Made by a program: the position numbers and the translations under genes. A stretch of DNA of 64,000 nt, taken from Neostapfia colusana. Taxonomy: Eukaryota; Streptophyta; Magnoliopsida; Poales; Poaceae. Positions 56,006 through 64,000 of this stretch are shown in pieces. The notes beneath the pieces were generated by a model. It was not told the origin of the DNA. It saw only the letters and a program-made list of their open reading frames with translations, and did no database searches. The stretch spans positions 59,911,264 through 59,975,263 of the forward strand of contig JASWHV010000003.1 of assembly GCA_030760725.1 (NCBI GenBank), read 5' to 3'. How positions within the stretch are numbered: position 1 is the first letter of the stretch; each line of letters opens with the position of its first letter.

Positions 56006-56925
56006 GTTAGAACTTGAAAACCAACAGAAGGGGTTTCTTGTTATAGTACTCAGTGATTACAAAGACATCCTAATATGTAAAATCACATCCTAATATATAA
56101 AATGGAGTGAACATGGTGGATTTACAAAGACAACATGTATCCCTGTTATAGTACTCGGTGATTACAAAGACAACATGGACTACCTGTTAGCAAAACAAGA
56201 TTATCTCTTTTACACAACTATTCTAAACAACTAATTGGTGCAGCTATGAACACACACAGAAAATGTAGAAGAAATAATTGAGCTAAATTTGCTTTGCTTT
56301 CTGATGTAAACAATTAATTTGCTCTCTAAACAATTTTCTCTTTGGTCCACCTTCAAACAAAATCTAACAATTAATCTAAGCAATTGTCAAGGTCTCTAAA
56401 CAAGTAATCTGAACAATCTAAAGGGGGGGGGCTCGGCGCAGTTGGAGAGCGCCGGCGGTGGGGGACGGTGGGGAGGGGCCAGCGCACGGTGGGGTTATAT
56501 GCCAGGAAGGAGAAGGTGGCGCGGGGAGGAGTAAGGCGCGGGGGTGCAGCGGCGATGGTGCCAGAAGGGGACAGAAAAGGGGGGAGGGAGGCAGCGGTGA
56601 GGGCGAGGATGACACTCGGCCGGCGGCGAGGGTGAGGAGGGAGGAGGCACAGGAAGGGGGGAGGGAAGGAGGCGGCACAGGGTACAGAGAAGGGAGGAGG
56701 GAGAGAAGGGAGGAAAGAGACATGCGTACATAGATGGCAAGACGACGGCAATGACGCCGAAGTTCGGTGGTGAGGACGAAGCTCGGCGGTAAGGACGGCG
56801 AGGACGAAGATCGGCAGCGAGGGTTTTGGCGGTAAGGAAAATTTTGGCAGCCTGACGGTGTCTAAGTGAAATCTCCAGGGTTGGGTTTTTTTAGGAGACC
56901 GAGTGGCCTTATATAGGCACAAATT
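56006..56925 (-). promoter_or_regulatory. TNPA promoter and GC-rich leader of CACTA-3
   Basis: TATATAAG lies at about 56908-56916 on the minus strand, followed by a purine-rich (plus-strand) leader at 56400-56870. The stretch 56006-56400 is AT-rich intron-like DNA with a repeated TGTTATAGTACT(C/T)(A/G)GTGAT segment. Part of the leader (56845-56875) matches, in inverse, the TNPD leader at 62252-62291. Open frames here are low-complexity and not called. Confidence 0.6.
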
Positions 56926-57292
56926 TTCGTAGGCGGCTCTTCGTTAAACACCGCCTGTGAAGATATATTAGTGCAAGCGGTTTGTAAATTATAATTTAGA
57001 ACCGTCTGAGCGGCCTATAGGGTTGATTTCAAAGGCGACTCTTAGTTAAACACGGCCTGTGAAAAATGTTTAAATTATGTTATTTCTATGCGGTCTTATA
57101 TAGGCGCATATTTCACGGCTCTTAGTTAAACACCGCCTGTGAAAAATGTTTAAATTATATTTGTTTGTTGCCACTTCCCACGCAGAGATAATAAATGTGC
57201 TTCGTTGTCACAATGAACATATAGAACCGCAATCACATTGCAATTTAGAGATAAACATTAACATTTCATAGTTTATACACTTTGTGTGCCGT
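56926..57292. repeat. interior copies of the CACTA-3 repeat motif
   Basis: AACACCGCCTGTGAA and GCAAGCGGTTTG-type motifs at 56935-57000, 57050-57065 and 57120-57145, with a repeated TTAGTTAAACACCGCCTGTG segment. The remainder to 57292 is AT-rich and appears to be 3' sequence of the SCE1 pseudogene. Confidence 0.7.
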
Positions 57293-58157
57293 CTAAACTA
57301 TATATTTCAAACTTGTATTCCTATTAAGCTCCCATCGAGCTTGCTCCCAAACACGTCTCTTATATTCCTCTGGATCCTGAAAATAACATTGAAATTCTTT
57401 AAAATTGACAAATTTCAAATGAGAAATGATATATAATCTAGGTTGCTCACTAACACAAAGTTACTAAACTTGATAAGTTGATTATAGCAATCATTTTCAA
57501 TATCGGGCGCATTTGGGTGATGAAGCAAACGCTGAACTTCAAGTAGTAAAATTTTGACATTAATACTAGGACACGACCCCTACGAAATATCAATTTAAGC
57601 AACATAAGAAACCACTTCAAATAAGTCAACAATTACTAAATACTTGAGCAAAATAAGTCTATCTTACAATCTCTTGATCAAGAACCCCAAGGCAGGGAAA
57701 TCCTGAGCGATGGACATTCAGGTGGAAGAAACTAGGTGGAAAGGCACATCTTGAAGGTACAAGGGATAGTAATCCGAGAAGGAGATTGTCAGTGGGTAGT
57801 AACCACCTTCACAGTCAGTCTACAAAGGAAATTCATTAATAAGGGGATGATGGTTATACTGGATTATACTTATTCTTCATGACTTACCCCTTCCTTACCA
57901 AGGACGATGCACTACCACTTCATTAAGTCTCCCGACTCAGGCTTCTTAGAGAAACCCTACGCAGAGAAATTGGACAACAAGTGACGCAAATGGTGACCCA
58001 TGAAATTGAAAATACCAAAAACAAACAAGACGGAAAAGCAAAACTATAGAGCGACTGGTGTGCCATATGTACATACATGGGGGTGGTTCTTGCACCACGC
58101 CAAGCGCTCGTCCTTGAGTCGACCACACGCTAAGTCGTTAACAAAGTTCCCAGCCAT
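57293..58157 (-). pseudogene. SCE1: captured SUMO-conjugating enzyme E2 (SCE1/UBC9-like), five-exon pseudogene
   Basis: Exons with good splice sites on the minus strand are 58077-58157, 57888-57956, 57668-57819, 57470-57579 (donor weak) and 57293-57376. They encode, in order, CGRLKDERLAWCKNHPH, GFSKKPESGDLMKW, EGGYYPLTISFSDYYP, FFHLNVHRSGFPCLGVL, INVKILLLEVQRLLHHPNAP and DPEEYKRRVWEQAR. This is the full order of the plant SUMO E2 fold, with the active-site Cys retained in FPCLGVL. A TAG in exon 2 and one frameshift in exon 3 disable it, and many residues have drifted. Retained introns mean DNA-level capture from a host gene. SCE1 normally transfers SUMO from the E1 to target lysines in nucleus and cytoplasm. 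Confidence 0.75.
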
Positions 58158-59164
58158 GAACAACGACGACGATGTAGAATAGGAGGGAGTAGTGACGGCG
58201 ACTATGACGGCGGCGATGGCGAACAGTGGACGGCAGGTGGCGGTCGCACTGGAGTTGGTCGATCGCTAAAGGGTTCGAAGAGAGAGCGGCTGGAGTTGGA
58301 CAGGAGGGGAACACGTGACCCGAGGAGGAGGAGGTGCGGAGAACTTAATTGCGGCCAGTGGTGAAGAGACGGGCGAGATAAAAGCGTGTCTTCCATTGTT
58401 GACAAAGGGAGACGAGCGGCCCGAGGAGGAAGAGCAGCGGAGAACTTAATTTCGGCTGGTACGGTGGTGTAGAGAAGTGCGACCGGCGTGCGAGACCCTC
58501 CTCCCTCTTCGAAGATGAATTAAACACCGCCTACGAAGATGCTTATCACAGGCGGTTTTTAATATAGACCAGCAGCTGGAGTTAGACGGAAGGGAAACGC
58601 GTGGCCCGAGGAGGAGGTGCGGAGAACTTAATTGCGGCCGGTGGTGAAGAGACGGGCGAGATAAAAGTGCGTCTTCCATTGTTGACACAGGGAGATGAGC
58701 GGCCCAAGGAGGAATAGCTGCAGAGAACTTAATTTCCTCCCTCCTCGAAGGGTAATTAAACACCGCCTGCGAAGATGTATTATCTTAGATGGTTTTTAAT
58801 ATAGAACCGTCTGTGAAAAGTTTACTATGTTTACTAAGTTTAGGATTAATGAGAACAGTAACATCTGGTTAGAAGAGTAACAGGGAACAAAAATACGGTA
58901 ATATCGTGACCAGAGTAACACGGGACACATCTAGGATAACATACGTACAAGTGTTTTTACTTTTCCTTTAATCTTAGATAGAGCATACCACTAATTATAC
59001 CAGCAAAAAAGAACAACAGGGAAATGTTGCATCAGGATCATAGTTAAGTAAGAGGAAAACAAAGTAGGCTATTAAGGGTACTGCACAAACATCCAGTCCA
59101 CATACATTGTCCACATACATTGTTCAAAACAGAATAACTAATATGAAAGCACGTCAAGGAGTTA
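58158..59164. repeat. tandem 285-bp repeat and motif copies between captured genes
   Basis: 58285-58460 and 58569-58735 are two similar copies, sharing GAACTTAATTGCGGCC and GAGACGGGCGAGATAAAA. Each is followed by AATTAAACACCGCCT(A/G)CGAAGATG and a GCGGTTTTTAATATAGA motif of the CACTA-3 repeat family (58520-58565 and 58748-58815). 58820-59164 is AT-rich with no gene. The segment probably contains the 5' flank of the SCE1 copy and the 3' flank of the exonuclease copy. Confidence 0.65.
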
Positions 59165-60436
59165 TCACATCCAGCTATGGTTCCTCGCCATTCGATGGTG
59201 CCAGCTCTTCTTCTTATCACAATGTCTTTCAGAATTGGAGAGCCCAACTTCCACAGCATGACGTTGGATGGAGTTGATGTCTTCCCGTTTCCATTTGTGC
59301 CTCAACTTGGGACAGAATGGGCATATCAGGTAGCCGCTGGGGTGCTTGATGACACGCAGATCGTCGCCGCGTGGGACAGGCAATTTGTAGCCATGATACC
59401 TGTCATCATCAGAGTCCGTGCTGATATACCCTAGCGAGGGGCACTGCTCCCTTACCGGAGAAGATGGTGAGGAAGCCTGACGGGAGAGCAGCAGCACGCA
59501 AATCTCGTAAGAGGTAAACGCATCGATGCAGGCATACTCCACCTGCTGTGGCGACAGGATCACCTTATCCCACTTATCACACTTGATGTCCTTCGCCTCG
59601 TCGATGTGCACATTCATCAACTCTAACACCAGGGTCTTGAGCGACGCGGACATGAGTTCCGACCGGTGCAGCACCTTCACGGTGAGGTCCCGGAGCTCAA
59701 CCACATTTGCTACCTTTTTTTCAAAAGCCCGACAAGCCGGGATCATTGCATTAAGGGGATTAGAGTTACATTACAATTTCCACACCAGTGGTGCAAAAAG
59801 GGCTAAATGTAGAAAATGAGAAAGAAAGAAAACCACATTTGCTACCTTGAAGCCGTAGTCCTCATGCAGCCGCTTTACGTCTCTACTGATACTGACGCCG
59901 GAAGATCTGTTGTGCAGATAGGCGAAGAAGTTTTTCAGGGCACTCTCCGGGACATAGTCCGTGTGCATGATCTGGAAGACGAGGCAATGGCGGCCCATGC
60001 AGAGCAGCAGAACAGCCGTCTTGTACGACTTGTGCCCGTCCAGTTTCTTGACGTCGTACCAATCTGTGTCCAAGCCGACGATGAGAGGCTCCGGGTTGTT
60101 CCCGTGAACCTGCAAAAGGAAGCGCTCAACATTGGCGCCGGAGGACGTGACGGTGGTCTCGATCACAGTGCCGTTCAACATGACCTCGGTGGTATAGGTC
60201 GCCAACTGTGTTGGCGGAGCCGACGGGACCAGAGACGACGACCATCGAGAGTGGTTCACCGGTGGGCTACCAGAATGTTGCAGCTTGGCTCCCTGGTTGT
60301 TCGCCGCAGGGTCACCAGAAGGTTGCCTCTTGGCTCCAGCGCTTGACTCCGGGAGCGCCAGCGACGGCTGCTTGCATTTTCCGCCTTGATCATGATCACC
60401 AGCGGGGAGGCAAGACGAGGATCCTGCAGACGCCAT
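59165..60436 (-). pseudogene. captured DEDDy 3'-5' exonuclease (WRN-like) joined to an XS-type zinc finger
   Basis: ATG at 60436. After a low-complexity N-terminus (two imperfect GAK-Q-SG-P repeats) comes an RNase D/WRN-exo domain. Motif I is LIVGLDTDWYDV (about residues 118-129; usual DxE is DxD), motif II is SISRDVKRLHEDYG, and motif III is QVEYACIDAFTSYEI with Tyr and Asp kept. The C-terminus has GYLICPFCPKL, then a helix ending QRHAVEVG, the C-x2-C...HA-x-x-x-G pattern of XS zinc fingers (SGS3/IDN2 relatives), ending at 59165. The frame is open apart from a 114-bp insertion at 59717-59830. Such exonucleases trim nucleic acid 3' ends. The gene is flanked by CACTA-3 repeats and reads in the same direction as the TNPA gene. 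Confidence 0.7.
59717..59830 (-). mobile_element. 114-bp LINE-type 3' fragment with 18-bp target duplication
   Basis: Flanked by perfect 18-bp direct repeats AACCACATTTGCTACCTT at 59699-59716 and 59831-59848. On the minus strand it ends in CTTTTGAAAAAAA, an A-rich tail preceded by GATCCCGGCTTGTCGGGC, typical of plant LINE 3' ends. Target duplication length, tail and 5' truncation are hallmarks of target-primed reverse transcription. It interrupts the exonuclease codon series VANVV, which appears on both sides. Confidence 0.85.
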
Positions 60437-60630
60437 GGTTATGAAGAGCGAGGAAGATGGAAGGACGCTGCGAGGAAGATGAGGAAGGGCGCTGCGAGGA
60501 AGAATGAGGAAGGGCGCTGCAAGGAAGATGAGGAAGGGCGCGGTAACTGCTTATTATAAAGGCGTTTCAGATTCTAGCGGTTGCAGCACCGTCGAAGAGG
60601 CGCCATAACTGAAGGATGGATAATTTGAGA
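60437..60630 (-). promoter_or_regulatory. promoter region of the captured exonuclease gene
   Basis: A TATA-like CTTTATAATAAG lies at 60549-60560 on the minus strand, about 115 bp upstream of the ATG. The leader is made of three imperfect repeats of about 30 bp containing GAGGAAGGGCGC (60468-60543). Confidence 0.5.
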
Positions 60631-62200
60631 GGCAATTATCGCAGGTGGTTTTTAATATAGAACCGCCTGTGAAACAAGTTTACTATGTTTTTTAGGATTA
60701 ATTAATATCCTTTATCAAAATAAGGGGGCTTGTAAAAGCCCAAATTCCAATTTCTTGTAATATGATTTAGTATTACAGGTACCCATTAAATTTCACTTGG
60801 AAAAACCTCTGAAATTTGTCAGGACATGGAAAACAAATAAATATGATATTTGTAATTTTTGTATCTTGCATAATACATTGACTTTGTTAGTGCATTTTTC
60901 TACATGACTTTTTAGTCATCATACCAACCTCTATGATTTTTTTCAGGTTTTTACAAAATTATTTGAATCAATGTGTTTTCAAAATTTGAAGAATGTCTTA
61001 TTGGAGCATTTCAATGTATATGAGCATTTCATTAGAATGAGGGATAATTTGGATTTTGCCATATTGGATTGCTTTAAAAAAATAACAAAAATCATACATG
61101 TATAAATAAGATAATATGCTCATAAAAACCGACTTTCACTGAAAGATCCATTTTTAGGAGATACGATAATCTGAATAATGTGTACATATAAATTAATGAT
61201 ATATTTACCAAAATAACAATGTTATCTATATAAGTTTTAAACTTTTTGTTCCATCTGGTATATATTAATTTTTGAAGAATATAGAAAAAAAGAATTATCG
61301 AGTTTGGACTTAATTTGTAGAATCTATGCATGTTTGAGTATTTACACTAGAATCTAAATGAAAAATGAATCAAAGGAAGAGAAGAAACTTAAGAGCAGAC
61401 CTATGGAGAGGCGATTATCGCAGGCGGTTTATATAGAACCGCCTGTGAAACAAGTTTAGTAAGTTTAGGATTAATTAATATCCTTGATCAAAATAAAGGG
61501 GCCTGTAAAAGCCCAAATTCCAATTTCTTGTAATATAATTTACTATTACAGGTGCCCATTAAATTTCACTTGGAAAAAACTCTGAAATTGGTCAGAACAT
61601 GGAAAGTAAATAAATAGGATATTTTTCATTTTTGTATCTTGCATAATACATTGATTTTATGAGTGCATTTTCTATGGGACTTTTTAGTCATCATACAAAC
61701 CTCTATGACTTTTTTCAGATTTTTACAAAATTGTTTGAATTAATGTGTTTTCAAAATTTGAAAAATGAGCATTTCATTAGAATGGGGGATAATTTGAATT
61801 TTTCCATATTGGATTGCTTTAAAAAATAACAAAATTCATACATGTATAAATAAGATAATATGTTCATAAAAACCGACTTTCAGTGGAAGATCCATTTTTT
61901 AGGAGATATGACAATCTGAATAATATGTGCATATAAATTAATGCTATATTTACCAAAACATTACAATATTACCTATATAAGTTTTAATGCTTTTGTTCCT
62001 TCTGGTATATATTAATTTTTGAAGAATATAGAAAAAGAATCATAGAGTTTGGATTTAATTTGCAGAATCTATACATGTTTGAGTATTTACATTGGAATCT
62101 AAATAAAAAATGAAGCAAAGGAAGAAGAAACTGAAGAGTAGACCTATGGAGAGGCAATTATAGCAGGCGGTTTTTAAGCATAGAATTTATACCCGATTGT
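60631..62200. repeat. AT-rich direct repeats, periods about 779 and 743 bp
   Basis: The block beginning GGC(A/G)ATTATCGCAGG(C/T)GGTTT occurs at 60631, 61410 and, partly, 62153. The first two copies run in parallel for over 700 bp (shared AAGCCCAAATTCCAATTTCT, TTGCATAATACATTGA and GTGTTTTCAAAATTTGA). Each starts with the CACTA-3 repeat motif. There are no coding features. Confidence 0.8.
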
Positions 62201-62510
62201 GATAATGGACGACTATATAAAGCACCGCTCGGGCACCGCAAAAATTTAACTCGGGAGATTTCACATCGATGCCGTCAGGCTGCCAAAAAATATATTTGCC
62301 CCTCACCGCCGCCGCCGCCGTCCTCTCCCTCGCTGCCGAGCCCACGTCGCCGTCCTCGCCCTCGTCTCCAAGCGCGCGCGTCGTCGTCCTCGTCTCCAAG
62401 TGCCATCACTATACGCTAGCTTTATAAACCTTGTGTTTAACTTTCAGTCTTCACTTGCATTCAAGAAATGGTTACTATCATATTTTTATTTTTACAGTTT
62501 GACATAGAAG
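62201..62510 (+). promoter_or_regulatory. TNPD promoter and leader of CACTA-3
   Basis: TATATAA at 62214-62220, followed by a CCGCCG-rich leader (62295-62400) and an intron-like stretch ending TTTTTACAG at 62497. The segment 62252-62291 (GAGATTTCAC...GCCGTCAGGCTGCCAAAA) matches the TNPA leader in inverse. Confidence 0.6.
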
Positions 62511-63584
62511 ATGGACTGTCGAGCGTGGATGTACAACATGCCAACACCTGATCCTATGTCTATTCAAAATGCTGCAAACTTTATTGAAGCGTCCAAGAGA
62601 CATGCGAAGATATAAAAGATAGATGACATATTATGTTCATGTATCGACTATGAAAATAAGATTGCTTGGATAGATACTATAGTAATCCAATCTCTTTTGG
62701 TGAAAAGGGGTTTCAAAAAAGACTACGCAATATGGACAAAGCATTGTGAGTTAGATATGAATGAGGTGGATAGAAATGATGAGAGAGGTTCTGATGACGA
62801 TAATGCTCATATCGATTATGGTAATGACAATCAGGATGATGATGAGTTTGATTGTGAGCAGATGTTGCGTCACATCGAACCACACCTATTGATTTCTATG
62901 GGAGCAAGTAAAGGTTTAAGTAAAATTGAGACATTGCAGAATGCGGCGACGGAGCTCTTATATGATGAATCAAAGGGTTGTGGTAAAGAGTTTACTACAT
63001 TGCGTGTAGTCCGAGAACTACTAAAGTTGAAAGCCACACACAGATGGTTTGATTCTAGTTTCTCTGATCTTTTGAATCTTTTGGCAGAAATTCTTCTAAA
63101 TCCCTATAAACTGCCTATAAGCACTTATAAAGCGAAGAAGCTTCTTGCTTGATGTCACTAGGTGTGGCAAAAATACACGCTTGTGTGAACCATTGTATTC
63201 TGTATCGCAAAGAGCATGAGCTCGCAACTAGATGCCCCATCTGTGGTGTCAGTAGATACAAGAAGGACTACAATCCCAAGTATGTTACCAACATGAATAA
63301 GACCCTGAAGAATAAGAAGAATATTATTGGCCCTGAAGGTGACAATGACGATACTTCTGACGATGCAGGCGGAAAGAATAAGAGAAAAATTCCTGCCTTG
63401 GTGATGTGGTACCTTCAAGTAATTGATCGCTTGTAGCGTTTGTTCTCAAACCCTAGGGAGGCTGAACTTATGCATTGGAATCCGAGCAGCGCAGGAAGAA
63501 TGAAAAACATATTTGACACCCTGGTGATGCAACCTAGTGAAAAAGTTTTGATATTCAGTATCCAGAGTTTGCAAAGGAAATTAG
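62511..63584 (+). pseudogene. TNPD-type CACTA transposase, 5' half (CACTA-3)
   Basis: ATG at 62511 (MDCRAWMYNMPTPDP), within the transposase-associated N-terminal domain. It is followed by a very acidic linker (NDERGSDDDNAH), then the TNP2 region (FSDLLNLLAEILLNPYKLPI, VAKIHACVNHCILYRKEHE, TRCPICGVSRYKKDY) and IQ-PEFAKEI at the end. A TAA near 62613, a frameshift at about 63150 and a TAG at 63434 break it. A gypsy LTR interrupts it at 63585, about ten bases from the homologous point at which CACTA-2 was hit. Confidence 0.82.
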
Positions 63585-64000
63585 TGACACGACCCCACGG
63601 CCTTGTCGAGCCAGGATCACGCTGAGGGGTGCTGTGTTGCACAACACCAGATAACAGCACCGGTTTATGAACATTTGTACAAAAAATATGTTCCGTCTAC
63701 ACTCACGGGCGTAGATTACGCATCGAGTTCACGTTCAGCCCGTGAACGTTTCCCCGCTAGCACGCACACACACTAACACGGCGGCGTGCATGACTCCCAG
63801 TCGACGAGGTTCCCCTCCTGGGGTTCCGTCTCCTCCTCGGGAGTCCCTTCCTAATAAACCCCTGCAAAAGCTCCAAACACAAGCAGTGAGCACGATGGCT
63901 CAGCAAGACTGACCCGTCTCTACTATACATGAAACTTCTACAAGAATGGTTTAGGGTACATGAGGTAAAAATAAGTTGCAAAGGACTCGCCTAATTAATG
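63585..64000 (-). repeat. Tekay-like gypsy LTR, type A, minus strand (runs off the window)
   Basis: Starts TGACACGACCCC on the plus strand, so the LTR ends GGGGTCGTGTCA on its own strand. It supplies the LTR 3' end missing in the other copies. Exon b of the LTR coding sequence lies at 63773-63861 (89 nt, the same length as at 15566-15654), ending WESCTPPC and TAG, with one earlier in-frame TAG. Confidence 0.78.

Larger units (their letters stand above)
51607..63584. mobile_element. CACTA-3, large gene-carrying CACTA transposon (continues outside the window)
   Basis: The left end starts near CTACTACAACAAG, a slightly degenerate CACTA terminus, directly inside copia pol. Subterminal repeats with CACAGGCGGTT / AACCGCCTGTG follow. 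Contents are a TNPA-Ulp1 gene (minus), a captured SCE1 pseudogene (minus), a captured exonuclease-zinc finger gene (minus) and TNPD (plus). The same repeat motif recurs throughout the interior. The right end is not seen, because the TNPD gene is cut by a gypsy LTR at 63585. One large element is the simplest reading; two head-to-head elements of one family cannot be excluded. Confidence 0.75.

Noticed and set aside
56371..56922. 183-residue proline/serine-rich ORF upstream of TNPA
   Set aside because: Purine/pyrimidine-biased leader sequence, downstream of the TATA box and overlapped by other open frames.

Overview
The window is about 64 kb of plant nuclear DNA, almost certainly from a grass. 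It is a retrotransposon sea with no intact ordinary host gene. The assignment rests on nested Ty1/copia elements of Sirevirus type, Ty3/gypsy chromovirus (Tekay-like) elements with very long LTRs, and several CACTA (En/Spm) DNA transposons, all with tRNA-iMet primer sites and plant-type splice sites. I see no rRNA, tRNA or CRISPR locus. All calls come from reading the sequence; no database search was possible.

Layout. 219-4591: a deleted CACTA element (CACTA-1) with arrays of ATTGACGACGG subterminal repeats and only the last exons of a TNPA-like gene. Its right end is fused to a broken copia gag. 4217-12147: a recent tandem duplication of about 3.96 kb that repeats the chain CACTA end, copia gag, copia LTR, gypsy integrase end and gypsy LTR start. 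11992-15785: the long Tekay-like LTR. 15786-37243: pieces of a second CACTA (CACTA-2), split by a full-length 11-kb copia element (16546-27565) and by an 8.1-kb minus-strand gypsy element that carries only gag (28523-36659, perfect 5-bp target duplication). 37244-41117: gag-pol of a Tekay-like gypsy element. 41118-50600: its LTR, a fragment of a related LTR, and a third LTR in inverted orientation. 50601-51606: a copia RT/RNase H fragment.

51607 to the end of the gene array (63584): a third CACTA element (CACTA-3), the most interesting part. A TNPA-like gene fused to a Ulp1-type SUMO-protease domain runs leftward, and a TNPD transposase gene runs rightward. Between them lie two captured host genes: a five-exon pseudogene of the SUMO-conjugating enzyme SCE1/UBC9, and a DEDDy (WRN-like) exonuclease joined to an XS-type zinc finger, itself interrupted by a 114-bp LINE-like insertion. 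Each captured gene is bracketed by the element's own repeat motif. At 63585 another gypsy LTR interrupts the TNPD gene and runs off the window.

Beyond the gene list, three signals stand out. The Tekay-like LTRs themselves carry what looks like a conserved two-exon acidic coding sequence: an 81-nt exon with a GC donor in four copies, and a second exon in matching phase. The gag-only element carries about 16 G-box/ABRE-like units upstream of a TATA box. The copia LTRs carry paired 12-bp palindromes upstream of theirs. Many reading frames are broken by stops explained by C-to-T (or complementary G-to-A) changes, as expected for methylated, silenced repeats.
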